Shown: positions 52,574 through 61,812, numbered from the stretch's first letter. The stretch: DNA of 64,000 nucleotides from Zoogloeaceae bacterium (GCA_024235675.1 JACKLZ010000002.1:186001-250000), one strand, 5' to 3'. Notes: generated from the sequence alone by a model not told the origin. Translations and numbers: made by a program.

Positions 52574-54292
52574 ATGAACCGCCCTTCTGACTTCAGCGCC
52601 CCCGACGGGCGCACCGCCAACACAATGCCCGACGCACGCTCCGATCTGTGGTCCCGAGTGCAGCTGGCCGCCCAACAACAGGCCGGCCGCCACCTGCGCG
52701 ACCAATTCGCCACCGACCCCGATCGGGCGACACGCATGCGCGCGCGCAGCAGCGGCATCTTCATCGACTACAGCAAGAACCGGCTCGACGACGCCGACCT
52801 GCAGCTGCTCTTCGACCTGGCCGATGCCAGCGGCCTGCGCGGCGCCATCGACGCCATGTTTGCCGGCGAGCGCATCAACAGCACCGAGCACCGCGCCGTA
52901 CTGCACACCGCCCTGCGCGCGCCGGCATCGGCTGATATCCGGGTCGACGGCCACAATGTCGTGCCCGGCGTGCACGCCGAAATCGCGCACATGGCCGGGT
53001 TTGCCGAGCAGGTGCGCAGCGGTCAGTGGCGCGGCCACACCGGCGAGCTCATCACCAATATCGTCAACATCGGCATCGGTGGCTCGGACCTCGGCCCGCG
53101 ACTGGTGTGCGACGCCCTGCGCCCCATCGGCCACCCGCGACTGCGCACGCATTTTGTGGCCAACGTCGACGCCGGCCGGCTCAACGGCCTGCTGCGCCAG
53201 CTCGACCGCCGCAGCACGCTGTTCGTCGTCTGCTCCAAGAGCTTCACCACCCAGGAAACCCTCACCAACGCGCGCAGCGCGCGCGCCTGGTTTTTGCAGG
53301 ACGGCGCGGCCGAAGCCAACATCAGCCGCCACTTTGTCGCGGTATCGACCAACGCCGAGGCGGTCACAGCCTTCGGCATCGACCCGGCCAACATGTTCGG
53401 CTTCTGGGACTGGGTGGGCGGGCGCTATTCGTTGTGGTCGGCCGTCGGCCTGAGCATCATGCTGCAGGTCGGGCCCGCGGCCTTCGGCGAACTGCTCGCC
53501 GGCGCGCACGCCATGGACACCCATTTTCAAACCGCGCCGTGGTCGCAAAACCTGCCCGTACTGCTGGCCCTGCTTGGCGTGTGGTATGTCAATGGCTTTG
53601 GCACCACCACGCACATGGTCGCCCCCTACGATCACGGCCTGCGACAGCTGCCGGGCTTCCTGCAGCAGCTCGACATGGAAAGCAATGGCAAGCAGACCAC
53701 CCGCGATGGCCAGCCTGTTGGCCGCGCGACCGGGCCGGTGGTGTGGGGCGCCAGTGGCATCAACGGCCAGCACGCCTTCTACCAGCTGCTGCACCAGGGC
53801 TCGCAACTGGTGCCGGCCGACTTCGTCGCCACCTTGCACAGCCCCGACAACACCCGCCCGCACCACGACATCGTGCTGGCTAACTGCATCGCCCAGGCGC
53901 AAGCCTTAATGATGGGCCGCACGCCCGACGAAGCCCGCGCCGAAATGGAATCCGAAGGCCTGTCGCCCGAGCGCATCGCCGAGCTACTGCCGCACCGCTG
54001 CTTTGCCGGCAACCGGCCGACCAACGTGATCCTGCTCGACGCGCTCAGCCCGCGCACGCTGGGCGCGCTGCTGGCCATGTACGAACACAAGGTGTTCACC
54101 CAGGGCGTACTGTGGAATGTGAACAGCTTCGACCAATGGGGGGTCGAGTTGGGCAAGCAACTGGCCCGACGCATCGAGTCGGCCTTTGCCAGCGGGCTGG
54201 CACCCGCAGGTGCCGACAGCTCCACATGCCAGCTCATCGACCTCGCCCGCGCCGCGCTGGCCGCGCGCGACGACGACAAGCCGACGCGGTAG
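52574..54292 (+). CDS. pgi: Glucose-6-phosphate isomerase
   Basis: Interconverts glucose 6-phosphate and fructose 6-phosphate. The 572-residue protein shows NIGIGGSDLGPRLV, the sugar-phosphate-binding CSKSFTTQET, VVWGASGINGQHAFYQLLHQG with the catalytic His region, and NSFDQWGVELGKQL with the C-terminal catalytic Lys. It is slightly longer than the usual 545-550 at its N-terminus; ATG 52574 is kept although ATG 52625 is possible. It is divergent from ilvD. Confidence 0.96.
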   Translation: MNRPSDFSAPDGRTANTMPDARSDLWSRVQLAAQQQAGRHLRDQFATDPDRATRMRARSSGIFIDYSKNRLDDADLQLLFDLADASGLRGAIDAMFAGERINSTEHRAVLHTALRAPASADIRVDGHNVVPGVHAEIAHMAGFAEQVRSGQWRGHTGELITNIVNIGIGGSDLGPRLVCDALRPIGHPRLRTHFVANVDAGRLNGLLRQLDRRSTLFVVCSKSFTTQETLTNARSARAWFLQDGAAEANISRHFVAVSTNAEAVTAFGIDPANMFGFWDWVGGRYSLWSAVGLSIMLQVGPAAFGELLAGAHAMDTHFQTAPWSQNLPVLLALLGVWYVNGFGTTTHMVAPYDHGLRQLPGFLQQLDMESNGKQTTRDGQPVGRATGPVVWGASGINGQHAFYQLLHQGSQLVPADFVATLHSPDNTRPHHDIVLANCIAQAQALMMGRTPDEARAEMESEGLSPERIAELLPHRCFAGNRPTNVILLDALSPRTLGALLAMYEHKVFTQGVLWNVNSFDQWGVELGKQLARRIESAFASGLAPAGADSSTCQLIDLARAALAARDDDKPTR

Positions 54293-54343
54293 CCGCGGGC
54301 GATCCGCTATCATGGCGATCTGCGCCATAGCCGGAACCGCTCA

Positions 54344-55000
54344 ATGACCGACACCACCGAATCCACCGAAGGTTTTGATCTCAGCCAGAACGAGGCTCGC
54401 GTACTGGCCGTGCTGATCGAAAAAAGTTTCACCACCCCCGACCAATACCCCTTGAGCATCAACGCCATCACCACCGGCGCCAACCAGCTCACCGGCCGCG
54501 AGCCGGTCATGCAGCTCGACGAATCTGAAGTCAGCGAAGCGATCAGCCAGTTGCTGGCGCGCGGCCTGATCGGTCGTTACGAGGGCGCGCGGGTGGTCAA
54601 GTATGAGCACCGCATCCGGCTGCGGCATTCGCTGCCGCCGGCCGAGCAGGCGATCATGGCGTTGCTGATGCTGCGCGGGCCGCAGACCGCCGGCGAGTTG
54701 CGCAGCCGCAGCGAGCGCATGCACCGCTTCGAGGACATCCCCACCCTGCAAGCGGCGCTGGAACACCTAGCCGAAAAATACCCGCCCATGGTCCTCGCCC
54801 TGCCACGCGCGCCCGGCACCAAGGAAACCCGCTACGCCCACCTGATGTGCGGCGAGGTCGATGTGGCCAGCGTGATGGCCGCCACCGCCCATGTCGCCCC
54901 CGGCGGCCTGGCCGCGCGCGTCGACACCCTGGAATCCGAAGTCGCCGCCCTGCGCGCCGAACTGCATCAACTGAAGATCAGCCTGGGCGAAGCCGACTGA
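54344..55000 (+). CDS. yceH: YceH/DUF480 family protein
   Basis: A 218-residue protein with two winged-helix domains, matching DUF480 (NEARVLAVLIEKSFTTPDQYPLSINAI pattern at the start, then LLMLRGPQTAGELRSRSERMH). It ends in a short coiled coil (DTLESEVAALRAELHQLK), a feature of the family. Function is not established. It begins 51 bases after pgi and ends 4 bases before lgt, so the three genes are probably in one transcript. Confidence 0.88.
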   Translation: MTDTTESTEGFDLSQNEARVLAVLIEKSFTTPDQYPLSINAITTGANQLTGREPVMQLDESEVSEAISQLLARGLIGRYEGARVVKYEHRIRLRHSLPPAEQAIMALLMLRGPQTAGELRSRSERMHRFEDIPTLQAALEHLAEKYPPMVLALPRAPGTKETRYAHLMCGEVDVASVMAATAHVAPGGLAARVDTLESEVAALRAELHQLKISLGEAD

Positions 55001-55004
55001 ACGC

Positions 55005-55799
55005 ATGCTGACCTACCCGAAAATTGACCCGATCGCCTTCTCGGTCGGCCCGCTCTCCGTTCACTGGTATGGCCTGATGTACCTGGTTGCCTTCGTCCTG
55101 TTCATCGGACTCGGGCGACTGCATATCAAGCGCCGACCCGAGCTGGGCTGGACGGCGCAGCAACTCGATGACCTGCTGTTCTATGGCGTGATAGGCGTGG
55201 TGGTGGGCGGCCGTCTCGGCGAAGTGCTGTTCTATCAGCCGGGCTACTACTTCAGCCACCCACTGGAAATTCTCGCCACCTGGAAAGGCGGCATGAGCTT
55301 TCACGGCGGCTTCCTCGGCGTGCTGATGGCCATGTGGCTGTACGGCCGTAAACACGGCAAGGGCTTCTGGCAACTCACCGACTTCATCGCCCCGCTGGTG
55401 CCCACCGGTCTGGCCGCCGGGCGCGTCGGCAACTTCATCAATGGCGAGCTGTGGGGCCGGGTCGCCGACCCCTCGCTGCCGTGGGCAATGGTGTTTCCGC
55501 ATGTCGACACCCTGCCCCGTCACCCCTCGCAGCTCTATCAGGCCGCCGGCGAAGGCCTGCTGCTGTTTGCGCTGCTGTGGTGGTATGCCCGCGCACCGCG
55601 ACCGCTGCGTGCCACCTCGGCGGTCTTTTTGATGGGCTACGGTGTGCTGCGTTTCGTGATGGAATTTTTCCGCACACCCGACCCCGGGATTTTCAGCACA
55701 CTCGGCGCCGGGCTGTCCACGGCACAATGGCTGTGTGTGCCGATGGTCGTGATCGGCATCATGATGATGGCCCACGCCAAGCGCAAACCAGCCAACTGA
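55005..55799 (+). CDS. lgt: Prolipoprotein diacylglyceryl transferase
   Basis: Inner-membrane enzyme that moves a diacylglyceryl group from phosphatidylglycerol to the lipobox cysteine of prolipoproteins. The 264-residue protein has seven helices and the signature GRVGNFINGELWGR, plus the catalytic His region GGMSFHGGFLGVL and RHPSQLYQA. It follows yceH by 4 bases. Confidence 0.96.
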   Translation: MLTYPKIDPIAFSVGPLSVHWYGLMYLVAFVLFIGLGRLHIKRRPELGWTAQQLDDLLFYGVIGVVVGGRLGEVLFYQPGYYFSHPLEILATWKGGMSFHGGFLGVLMAMWLYGRKHGKGFWQLTDFIAPLVPTGLAAGRVGNFINGELWGRVADPSLPWAMVFPHVDTLPRHPSQLYQAAGEGLLLFALLWWYARAPRPLRATSAVFLMGYGVLRFVMEFFRTPDPGIFSTLGAGLSTAQWLCVPMVVIGIMMMAHAKRKPAN

Positions 55800-55857
55800 A
55801 CCGGCGCGGCGCATGCGGGTCACACTCAACCGGCAACACTGAGCACGAGAGGAACGC

Positions 55858-57237
55858 ATGGGGTCCAATATCGTCACGCGCAGCCTGGAGCGGATGCGCG
55901 ACATCATTTCCTGGGGCGGCAAGTCCCAGGCGCATCTCGAAGCGCAGGATCTCGATCGCCTGCGCGCGCAGATGCGCGACTGCGCGGACGGCACGGGTGG
56001 CGAAGTGTCCACCCGCCAGCGCGCTGCGCGACTGGCCCACACCTATCTGGAGCTGGACGACGACGGCCGTCATGCCTTTCTGCGCATGATCGCGCTGGAG
56101 TTCGGGCCCGACCCGAAGCGCGTCGCCGACGCCCATGCGGCCTATCAGGAGAAGGTGGGCACACCCGAACAGTGGGACGCCGAAGCCCGACTGCGCGGCG
56201 CCATGCGCTCGCGCCGCATCCGCATCCTCACGCAGTTCAATGCCATCCCCGCCGGGGTGAAATTCCTGGTCGACCTGCGCGCCGACCTGCTGCGCTTTCT
56301 CAAGGATGACCCGGAGCTCAAAGCCCTGGACCGCGAGCTCGAAGCCCGGCTCAACGCCTGGTTCGATGTCGGCTTTCTGGAGCTGCGCCGCATCACCTGG
56401 GAGAGCCCCGCCGCCTTGCTCGAAAAGCTGGTGCAGTACGAAGCGGTTCACGAGATCCGCTCCTGGACCGACCTGAAAAACCGCCTCGACATCGACCGCC
56501 GCTGCTACGCCTTCTTCCACCCGCGCATGCCGCTGGAGCCCCTCATTTTCGTGGAAGTGGCGCTGGTCGATGACCTCGCCGACAACGTCCAGAAACTGCT
56601 CGACGAAATGGCCCCGGTGGCCGACAACGCGCGCGCCAACACCGCCATTTTCTATTCGATCAGCAATTCCCAGGTGGGCTTGCGCGGCGTATCGTTTGGC
56701 AACTTCTTGCTCAAGCGCGTGGTGGACGATCTCAAGCGCGACCTGCCCGGTCTCAAACAATTTGCCACGCTGTCTCCGATCCCGCGCCTCAAGGACTGGG
56801 TGCGCGCGCACCCCGAGGCCCTGGCCGACGCCTTTACCGATGCCGACTGGAAAAAGCTCGCGCCGCTGGGCATCGAAGGGGCCACCTCGGCCGGCTTCCA
56901 GAGCCTGCTCGACGACAACTGCCCGTGGCTGGAGCAACCCGGCCTGCCCGCCGCGCTCAGCGCGCCGCTCACCCGGCTCGCCGCGCGCTACCTGTGCCAC
57001 GCCAAGTCGCGCGGCGCCCCCTTCGACCCGGTGGCCCGCTTCCATCTGGGCAACGGCGCACGCATCGAGCGCCTGAACTGGATGGCCGACACCGCCGAGC
57101 GGGGCATGAGTCAATCCTTTGGCTTGATGGTCAATTACCTCTACGACCCCGACCGCATCGAAGGCAACGTCGAGGCCTATGTGGCCGACGGCGCCATCGC
57201 GGCCTCGGGCGCCATCAAGCGCCTGGCCAAGCTGTGA
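55858..57237 (+). CDS. Malonyl-CoA decarboxylase
   Basis: Converts malonyl-CoA to acetyl-CoA and CO2. The 459-residue protein fits the MCD family: helical N-terminal domain and a GNAT-like catalytic domain with FATLSPIPRLKDWVRA, CHAKSRGAPFDPVARFHLGNGA and QSFGLMVNYLYD. AGAGGAA precedes the ATG. No malonyl-CoA synthetase or malonate transporter is next to it, so the substrate may come from lipid or aromatic metabolism. It converges on the FAH-type gene with a short hairpin (GCGGGGC-CGTAC-GCCCCGC, 57242-57260) between them. Confidence 0.92.
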   Translation: MGSNIVTRSLERMRDIISWGGKSQAHLEAQDLDRLRAQMRDCADGTGGEVSTRQRAARLAHTYLELDDDGRHAFLRMIALEFGPDPKRVADAHAAYQEKVGTPEQWDAEARLRGAMRSRRIRILTQFNAIPAGVKFLVDLRADLLRFLKDDPELKALDRELEARLNAWFDVGFLELRRITWESPAALLEKLVQYEAVHEIRSWTDLKNRLDIDRRCYAFFHPRMPLEPLIFVEVALVDDLADNVQKLLDEMAPVADNARANTAIFYSISNSQVGLRGVSFGNFLLKRVVDDLKRDLPGLKQFATLSPIPRLKDWVRAHPEALADAFTDADWKKLAPLGIEGATSAGFQSLLDDNCPWLEQPGLPAALSAPLTRLAARYLCHAKSRGAPFDPVARFHLGNGARIERLNWMADTAERGMSQSFGLMVNYLYDPDRIEGNVEAYVADGAIAASGAIKRLAKL

Positions 57238-57267
57238 GTCGGCGGGGCCGTACGCCCCGCTCAGGTC

Positions 57268-57966
57268 TCACACGATTCTGACCACCAGCGTCGCCACCCC
57301 GGCCACGCCGCCGCTGAGCACGTCGCCGCGCACCACCGCGCCGACGCCTGCCGGCGTGCCCGTCATCAGCAAATCGCCCGGCTTCAATTCAAAGTAGCGC
57401 GACAAGCCCGCCACCGCCTCGGCGACCGACCAGATCATGTCGGACAGATCGCCGCTCTGACGCCGGACCCCGTTCACATCCAGCCAGATGTCGCCGGCGG
57501 CCGGATGCCCGGTCTCGCTCGCCGGACGCAAGGCCGAGATCGGCGCGGCGTGGTCGAAGGCCTTGCCGATCTCCCAACTGCGTCCCTGCGCCTTCATCTG
57601 GCCTTGCAGATCGCGCCGGGTCATGTCCAGCCCCACGCCATAACCCCACACATGCTCAAGCGCGCTGACCACATCAATATCGCGCCCGCCACGACCGATG
57701 GCAGCCACCAGTTCGATTTCGTGATGCAGGTCGGTGGTGATCGTCGGATACGGCCAATCGACCGGCGCCTCGCCCGGCACGGCAAAGGCGGCATCGGCCG
57801 GCTTGCAGAAGAAGAACGGCGGCTCGCGGTCGGGCGAGCCGCCCATCTCGCGCGCGTGGTCGGCGTAGTTTCGGCCAATGCAATAGATACGGCGCACCGG
57901 GAATCGATCGGCGCTGCCAGCGACCGGCAGGCTGGCTTGATCGGGCGCGGGAATCACAAAAGACAT
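57268..57966 (-). CDS. Fumarylacetoacetate hydrolase family protein (fumarylpyruvate-hydrolase-like)
   Basis: A 232-residue single-domain FAH enzyme. The metal-binding glutamates lie in DLHHEIELVAAIG, and the family motifs RIYCIGRNYADHARE and GDLLMTGTPAGVG are clear. Length and N-terminus resemble fumarylpyruvate hydrolases of gentisate breakdown, but no gentisate gene is near, so I leave the substrate open. Start 57966 has AGGAA upstream; the open frame above it is not coding. Confidence 0.87.
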   Translation of the reverse strand: MSFVIPAPDQASLPVAGSADRFPVRRIYCIGRNYADHAREMGGSPDREPPFFFCKPADAAFAVPGEAPVDWPYPTITTDLHHEIELVAAIGRGGRDIDVVSALEHVWGYGVGLDMTRRDLQGQMKAQGRSWEIGKAFDHAAPISALRPASETGHPAAGDIWLDVNGVRRQSGDLSDMIWSVAEAVAGLSRYFELKPGDLLMTGTPAGVGAVVRGDVLSGGVAGVATLVVRIV

Positions 57967-58092
57967 GGCGGTTCCTGACAGCAATGAGTGAGGATTTCGA
58001 CTATACCTGCCCGCCCGCTCGCCCGACACCATGCAACGCGAACACCAGGTAAATGCCGAACGGACTTGACGGCATCGAACGGAAATGTTGAA

Positions 58093-58115
58093 ATGCGAAT
58101 CGTTCTTGTTTGCAT
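58093..58115 (+). promoter_or_regulatory. Fur-like box upstream of hemP
   Basis: The 19-base core GCGAATCGTTCTTGTTTGC (58095-58113), flanked by AT and AT to give outer ATGC...GCAT symmetry, lies 10 bases before the hemP ATG. It resembles betaproteobacterial Fur boxes and closely matches the site at 61755-61773. Iron repression of hemP-bfd-bfr is inferred. Confidence 0.6.
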
Positions 58116-58124
58116 TGAGATGGC

Positions 58125-58313
58125 ATGACCTCCACCCCTTCGCCGGACCGCCCCGCCGACGCACCCGATCAGCCCCGCGCTGACATGCGCTGCGCGCCGG
58201 CCATCGCCAGCGAAGCACTGCTCAAGGGGCAAAGCGTCGTCACCATCGAACACAAGGGCGTCAGCTACCGTCTGCAGGAAACACGCGCCGGCAAGCTGAT
58301 CCTGACCAAATAA
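58125..58313 (+). CDS. hemP: Hemin uptake protein HemP
   Basis: A 62-residue HemP/HmuP-family protein. The conserved C-terminal half is intact: ALLKGQSVVTIEHKGVSYRL followed by TRAGKLILTK. The family is required for heme-receptor expression in related bacteria. There is no heme receptor gene beside it in this window. It starts just after a Fur-like box and is followed by bfd after 23 bases. Confidence 0.88.
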   Translation: MTSTPSPDRPADAPDQPRADMRCAPAIASEALLKGQSVVTIEHKGVSYRLQETRAGKLILTK

Positions 58314-58336
58314 GCAGCACAAATGGGAGCCCGTGC

Positions 58337-58561
58337 ATGTACGTGTGCATCTGCAACGCCGTGACCGAGAAAGACATTCACCACGCCGCCGCCAATGGTG
58401 CGCGCCGGGTGCGCGATCTGCGCGTGCTGGGCGTCACCGCCGATTGCGGAAAGTGCGCCTGCGCGGCAAAGTGTTGCCTTGATCAGGCCCTGACAAGCAC
58501 CGTCAATCCAGTACGCCGCCAGACCCCGACCCCGACCCGACACATGGAGGCCTTCGCATGA
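58337..58561 (+). CDS. bfd: Bacterioferritin-associated ferredoxin Bfd
   Basis: A 74-residue [2Fe-2S] ferredoxin that reduces the iron core of bacterioferritin to release iron. The ligand cysteines are CICNAVTE (Cys4, Cys6) and CGKCACAAKC (Cys38, Cys41), in the Bfd pattern. GGGAGC lies upstream of the ATG. Its stop overlaps the bacterioferritin start, so the release factor and the store are made together. Confidence 0.93.
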   Translation: MYVCICNAVTEKDIHHAAANGARRVRDLRVLGVTADCGKCACAAKCCLDQALTSTVNPVRRQTPTPTRHMEAFA

Positions 58562-59043
58562 AAGGCGACAAGAACATCATCAAACTCCTCAACCGCCAGC
58601 TCACCCATGAACTGACCGCCATCAATCAGTATTTTCTGCATGCGCGCATGTACAAGAACTGGGGCCTGGCCAAGCTTGGCAAGCACGAATACGACGAGTC
58701 CATCGAAGAGATGCACCACGCCGACTGGCTGATCGAGCGCGTGCTGTTCCTTGAGGGCCTGCCCAATCTGCAGAACCTCGGCAAGCTGCTGATCGGCGAG
58801 AACGTGCCCGAGTGCATCAAGGGCGACCTGACGCTCGAGAGCACCGCCCGCGGTGATCTGATCGACGCGATTACGCAGTGCGAGGCCAGCAAGGACTACG
58901 TCTCCCGCGAGCTGTTCGAGAAAATCCTCGAAGCCACGGAAGAGCACATCGACTACCTCGAAACCCAGCTCGAGCTGATCGACCGCGTCACGCTACCCAA
59001 CTACCTGCAGTCGCAGATGGACCCCGACCACGCGTCCAGCTGA
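58558..59043 (+). CDS. bfr: Bacterioferritin
   Basis: A 161-residue heme-binding ferritin forming 24-mers for iron storage. The heme ligand Met52 (EEMHHADWLIER) and the ferroxidase residues Glu18, Glu51, His54, Glu127 and His130 (EEHIDYLETQ) are present. GGAGG precedes the start, which overlaps bfd by four bases. Confidence 0.95.
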   Translation: MKGDKNIIKLLNRQLTHELTAINQYFLHARMYKNWGLAKLGKHEYDESIEEMHHADWLIERVLFLEGLPNLQNLGKLLIGENVPECIKGDLTLESTARGDLIDAITQCEASKDYVSRELFEKILEATEEHIDYLETQLELIDRVTLPNYLQSQMDPDHASS

Positions 59044-59136
59044 GCGCAGCACACCCACCCCGGGCGCCCGCGCGGCGCCCCGCCAGCCAGTTCCTGCGGG
59101 ACCAGCCAGCCAAATCGACATTGCCTGGAGACCCGC

Positions 59137-59262
59137 ATGAACCACCCGCTTCCGGATTTCTTTTCATCGACGCCACGCGGCGTCAGCACCGCCCTCATTC
59201 TGCTGGCCATCGGCCTCGCGCTCGACGCCCTGATTGCCGCCAGCCTCGGTACGCCGGTCTGA
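59137..59262 (+). CDS. 41-residue single-helix membrane protein
   Basis: A small gene not listed by ordinary length cut-offs. It reads MNHPLPDFFSSTPRGVS, then a hydrophobic helix of about 20 residues rich in Ala, Leu and Ile, and ends ASLGTPV. GGAG lies 6 bases before the ATG. It sits between bfr and tonB, on their strand, 3 bases before the longest tonB frame. Its place suggests a part in the TonB-ExbBD locus, but I know no family. Confidence 0.55.
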   Translation: MNHPLPDFFSSTPRGVSTALILLAIGLALDALIAASLGTPV

Positions 59263-59265
59263 TTC

Positions 59266-60126
59266 ATGAATTTCAGTACGGCCATGCGACCGGTTGTCGC
59301 GCTCAACCGGCCAACGCGCGCGGTAAAATGCGCATCGATGCTTGCAACGTCTCTCCCTCTCGCGCCGGTTGTCACCGCGCCGCGCCGCTCGCGTATGCGC
59401 GCACGCGTCGTCGCGGGCGCGCGCCTGCTCCTCGTGCTGGCGGCACATGCGGGCGCACTGGCGCTTGGCCTCAGCCAGATCGACACGCCCATTCAAACAC
59501 CGGTCGCCACCATTCAGGTGGCCCTCATCGCGCCGCCAGCGCCCGCCCCGGTGAGCCCGCCTGCGCCAGAAGTCGTGCCGCCCAAACCGCCGGCGCCTGA
59601 GCCGGTCCTCAAGCAGCCGCCCACGCCCCCGAAACCGAAACTCGTGCGCAAACCCGCGCCCAAGCCGACGCTAAAACCCGCGCCTGCGCCCTCACCCACC
59701 GCCATCAGCGAGCCGAAGGAAGAAGCCCCGGCCCCGAGCGAGAGTGCACCGCCTCCGCCGGAATTGGCCACCGTACCAGCCGCAGCACCCGCGCCGGAAA
59801 AAACCGCCCCCGGCCCGATCGCCGCGGCGCCGCAGCCGATCATTGCGGCGCGCTTCGACGCGGCCTATCTAAACAATCCCAGCCCACGCTTCCCGCGCAT
59901 GTCACGCCGCGTGGGCGAGCAGGGCAAGGTGCTGCTGCGCGTGCTGGTCAGCGAAAGCGGCGCCGCCAGCGATGTGCGGCTCCACCAGTCCTCTGGTCAC
60001 AGCCGGCTGGACGAAGCGGCCCGCAGCGCGGTCAGCCGATGGACATTCGTGCCCGCCCGCCAGGGCGACCGGCCCATCGCCAGCTGGGTGATCGTGCCGA
60101 TAGAATTCAAACTGGAGAACACCTGA
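59266..60126 (+). CDS. tonB: TonB energy transducer
   Basis: Couples the proton motive force, through ExbB-ExbD, to outer-membrane iron receptors. Order: cytoplasmic N-terminus, one membrane helix (RLLLVLAAHAGALALGL), long Pro/Lys-rich periplasmic spacer (PPKPPAPEPVLKQPPTPPK), and the C-terminal receptor-binding domain (FPRMSRRVGEQGKVLLRVLV, then RWTFVPARQGDRPI). The true start is uncertain: ATG 59266 (286 residues), 59338 or 59395, none with a good ribosome site. exbB follows after one base. Confidence 0.9.
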   Translation: MNFSTAMRPVVALNRPTRAVKCASMLATSLPLAPVVTAPRRSRMRARVVAGARLLLVLAAHAGALALGLSQIDTPIQTPVATIQVALIAPPAPAPVSPPAPEVVPPKPPAPEPVLKQPPTPPKPKLVRKPAPKPTLKPAPAPSPTAISEPKEEAPAPSESAPPPPELATVPAAAPAPEKTAPGPIAAAPQPIIAARFDAAYLNNPSPRFPRMSRRVGEQGKVLLRVLVSESGAASDVRLHQSSGHSRLDEAARSAVSRWTFVPARQGDRPIASWVIVPIEFKLENT

Positions 60127-60127
60127 A

Positions 60128-60883
60128 ATGGACACCCCCAACGCCTTCGGTCTGAGCCAGCTCTGGGCACAAGCCGACCTCATCATCCGCAGCGTCGCGA
60201 TCCTGCTGGTCGGCATGTCGGTCGTCAGCTGGTACCTCATTCTCAGCAAGGGCCTGCGCCTGCTCGGCACCCGCCGCCATGGCGACGCGGTCGAGCAATT
60301 CTGGCACGCCGCCTCGCTGGACGAAGGTCTGCGCCTGCTCAGCACCCGCGCCGCCGACGCCCCCTGCGAGCGCCTCGCCCACCAGGCCGCGGCCGCCCAC
60401 ACGCACTACACCCGGCACGCCGAGGGCAGCACGCTGGGCGGCACGCTGGACACCGGCGAGTTCGTCACCCGCGCGCTGCGCCGCTCCATTGCCGACGCCA
60501 CCGCGCGGCTCGAGAGCGGCCTTACCGTGCTCGCCTCGATCGGCTCGACCGCGCCCTTCGTCGGCCTGTTCGGCACCGTCTGGGGCATCTACCACGCGCT
60601 CACCAGCATCAGCCTCAGCGGCATGGCCTCCATCGACAAGGTCGCCGGCCCGGTCGGCGAGGCGCTGATCATGACCGCCTTCGGCCTCTTCGTCGCCATC
60701 CCCGCGGTGCTCGCCTATAACGGTTTCAACCGCGCCAACCGCGTCGAGCTGTCCGAGCTCGACGGCTTCGCCCACGACCTGCACGCCTACTTCACCACCG
60801 GCTCGCGCATTGCCGTGGCCGCGCCCGCCACCCAACAACGCGGCGCCGGCAAGCCGGTGCGCCCGATCACCGAGGTGGCGTAA
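60128..60883 (+). CDS. exbB: Biopolymer transport protein ExbB
   Basis: Proton-channel subunit of the TonB motor, 251 residues. Three helices are visible; the last two, LASIGSTAPFVGLFGTVWGI and EALIMTAFGLFVAIPAVLAYN, carry the conserved pore residues. It starts one base after the tonB stop and its own stop overlaps the exbD ATG by one base. Confidence 0.94.
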   Translation: MDTPNAFGLSQLWAQADLIIRSVAILLVGMSVVSWYLILSKGLRLLGTRRHGDAVEQFWHAASLDEGLRLLSTRAADAPCERLAHQAAAAHTHYTRHAEGSTLGGTLDTGEFVTRALRRSIADATARLESGLTVLASIGSTAPFVGLFGTVWGIYHALTSISLSGMASIDKVAGPVGEALIMTAFGLFVAIPAVLAYNGFNRANRVELSELDGFAHDLHAYFTTGSRIAVAAPATQQRGAGKPVRPITEVA

Positions 60884-61302
60884 TGGCCTTTGGCGGATTC
60901 GACAACACGGGGCATAGCGCCCCGATGAGCGAGATCAACACCACGCCGCTGGTCGACGTGATGCTGGTGCTGCTGATCATCTTCATGATCACCGCGCCGC
61001 TGCTCACCCACTCGGTCAAGATCGACCTGCCCACGGCCAGCAGCGCACCCACCGTCGAGACCCCCGACGCCATCACCCTGTCGCTCGACGCCGCCGGTGC
61101 ACTGTTCTGGAACAACGAATCCCTGCCGCAAGACGCGCTGGCCCTGCGCCTTGCCGATGTTGCAGCGCAAACACCCCAGCCAGAGTTGCATCTGCGCGCC
61201 GACAAGGACACCCGCTACGAAGCGATTGCCGAGTTAATGGCCGCCGCGCGCCTCGCCGGCGTCGAAAAACTCGGCTTTGTCACGCTCCCCGCGCGCGAGT
61301 AG
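60883..61302 (+). CDS. exbD: Biopolymer transport protein ExbD
   Basis: TonB motor subunit, 139 residues: short cytoplasmic part (MSEINTTPLVDVMLVLLIIFMI) with the essential membrane Asp in LVDVML, one helix, and a periplasmic domain ending in EKLGFVTLP. Directly coupled to exbB. Confidence 0.94.
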   Translation: MAFGGFDNTGHSAPMSEINTTPLVDVMLVLLIIFMITAPLLTHSVKIDLPTASSAPTVETPDAITLSLDAAGALFWNNESLPQDALALRLADVAAQTPQPELHLRADKDTRYEAIAELMAAARLAGVEKLGFVTLPARE

Positions 61303-61812
61303 CCCGGGCGCCTGGCACGCCCGCTACGTGGCGGATGAGCCGGGCGCATCGTTTCAACCAACGCCGATGTCCACGAACCGCAGCACGCCGACCAAGCGCG
61401 GCCTCAAACCACGCATCGGCGCGCGGTCCTGACAACAGACCCGGCTACCGAGCCATTCAGCAGCACCCGCACACATCCCACCCTCCGGGCACCACCGATC
61501 GCCACAAGCACGGCTATCGACTGTGGTGGCGCCCGCGATGTCGTACCGGCCGCTATCCGAGCGCACGCGTCACCCGAACCCGAAACGGACTTGACTGGCA
61601 GCATCACGATCCCGCCTTGATCGCCAGAACCGGCGACACGCCGACACGCGCGGGCACGCCAAAGCAGTGCCCACAGCGCGCCAACCCGCTCAGTCACGAA
61701 CACGACGCCACCCATCGAACTGACATATCTCACCCCGAACTCCGTAAACGTATTGCGAGTCATTCTCATTCGCGATACTATTCGCGCACTTTTAGATATC
61801 GGAGTCTTCTGA
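61303..61812. other. Intergenic region between exbD and the P19 gene
   Basis: No gene recognised in about 450 bases; open frames on both strands have no family features. It holds a Fur-like box near its end. Local sequence becomes AT-richer only after about 61740, where the promoter of the iron operon should be. Confidence 0.5.
61755..61773 (+). promoter_or_regulatory. Fur-like box upstream of the P19 iron operon
   Basis: GCGAGTCATTCTCATTCGC is an imperfect 19-base dyad close to the Fur consensus in its central ATTCTCATT, and similar to the site before hemP. It lies 40 bases before the ATG at 61813. Iron-dependent repression is inferred. Confidence 0.7.
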
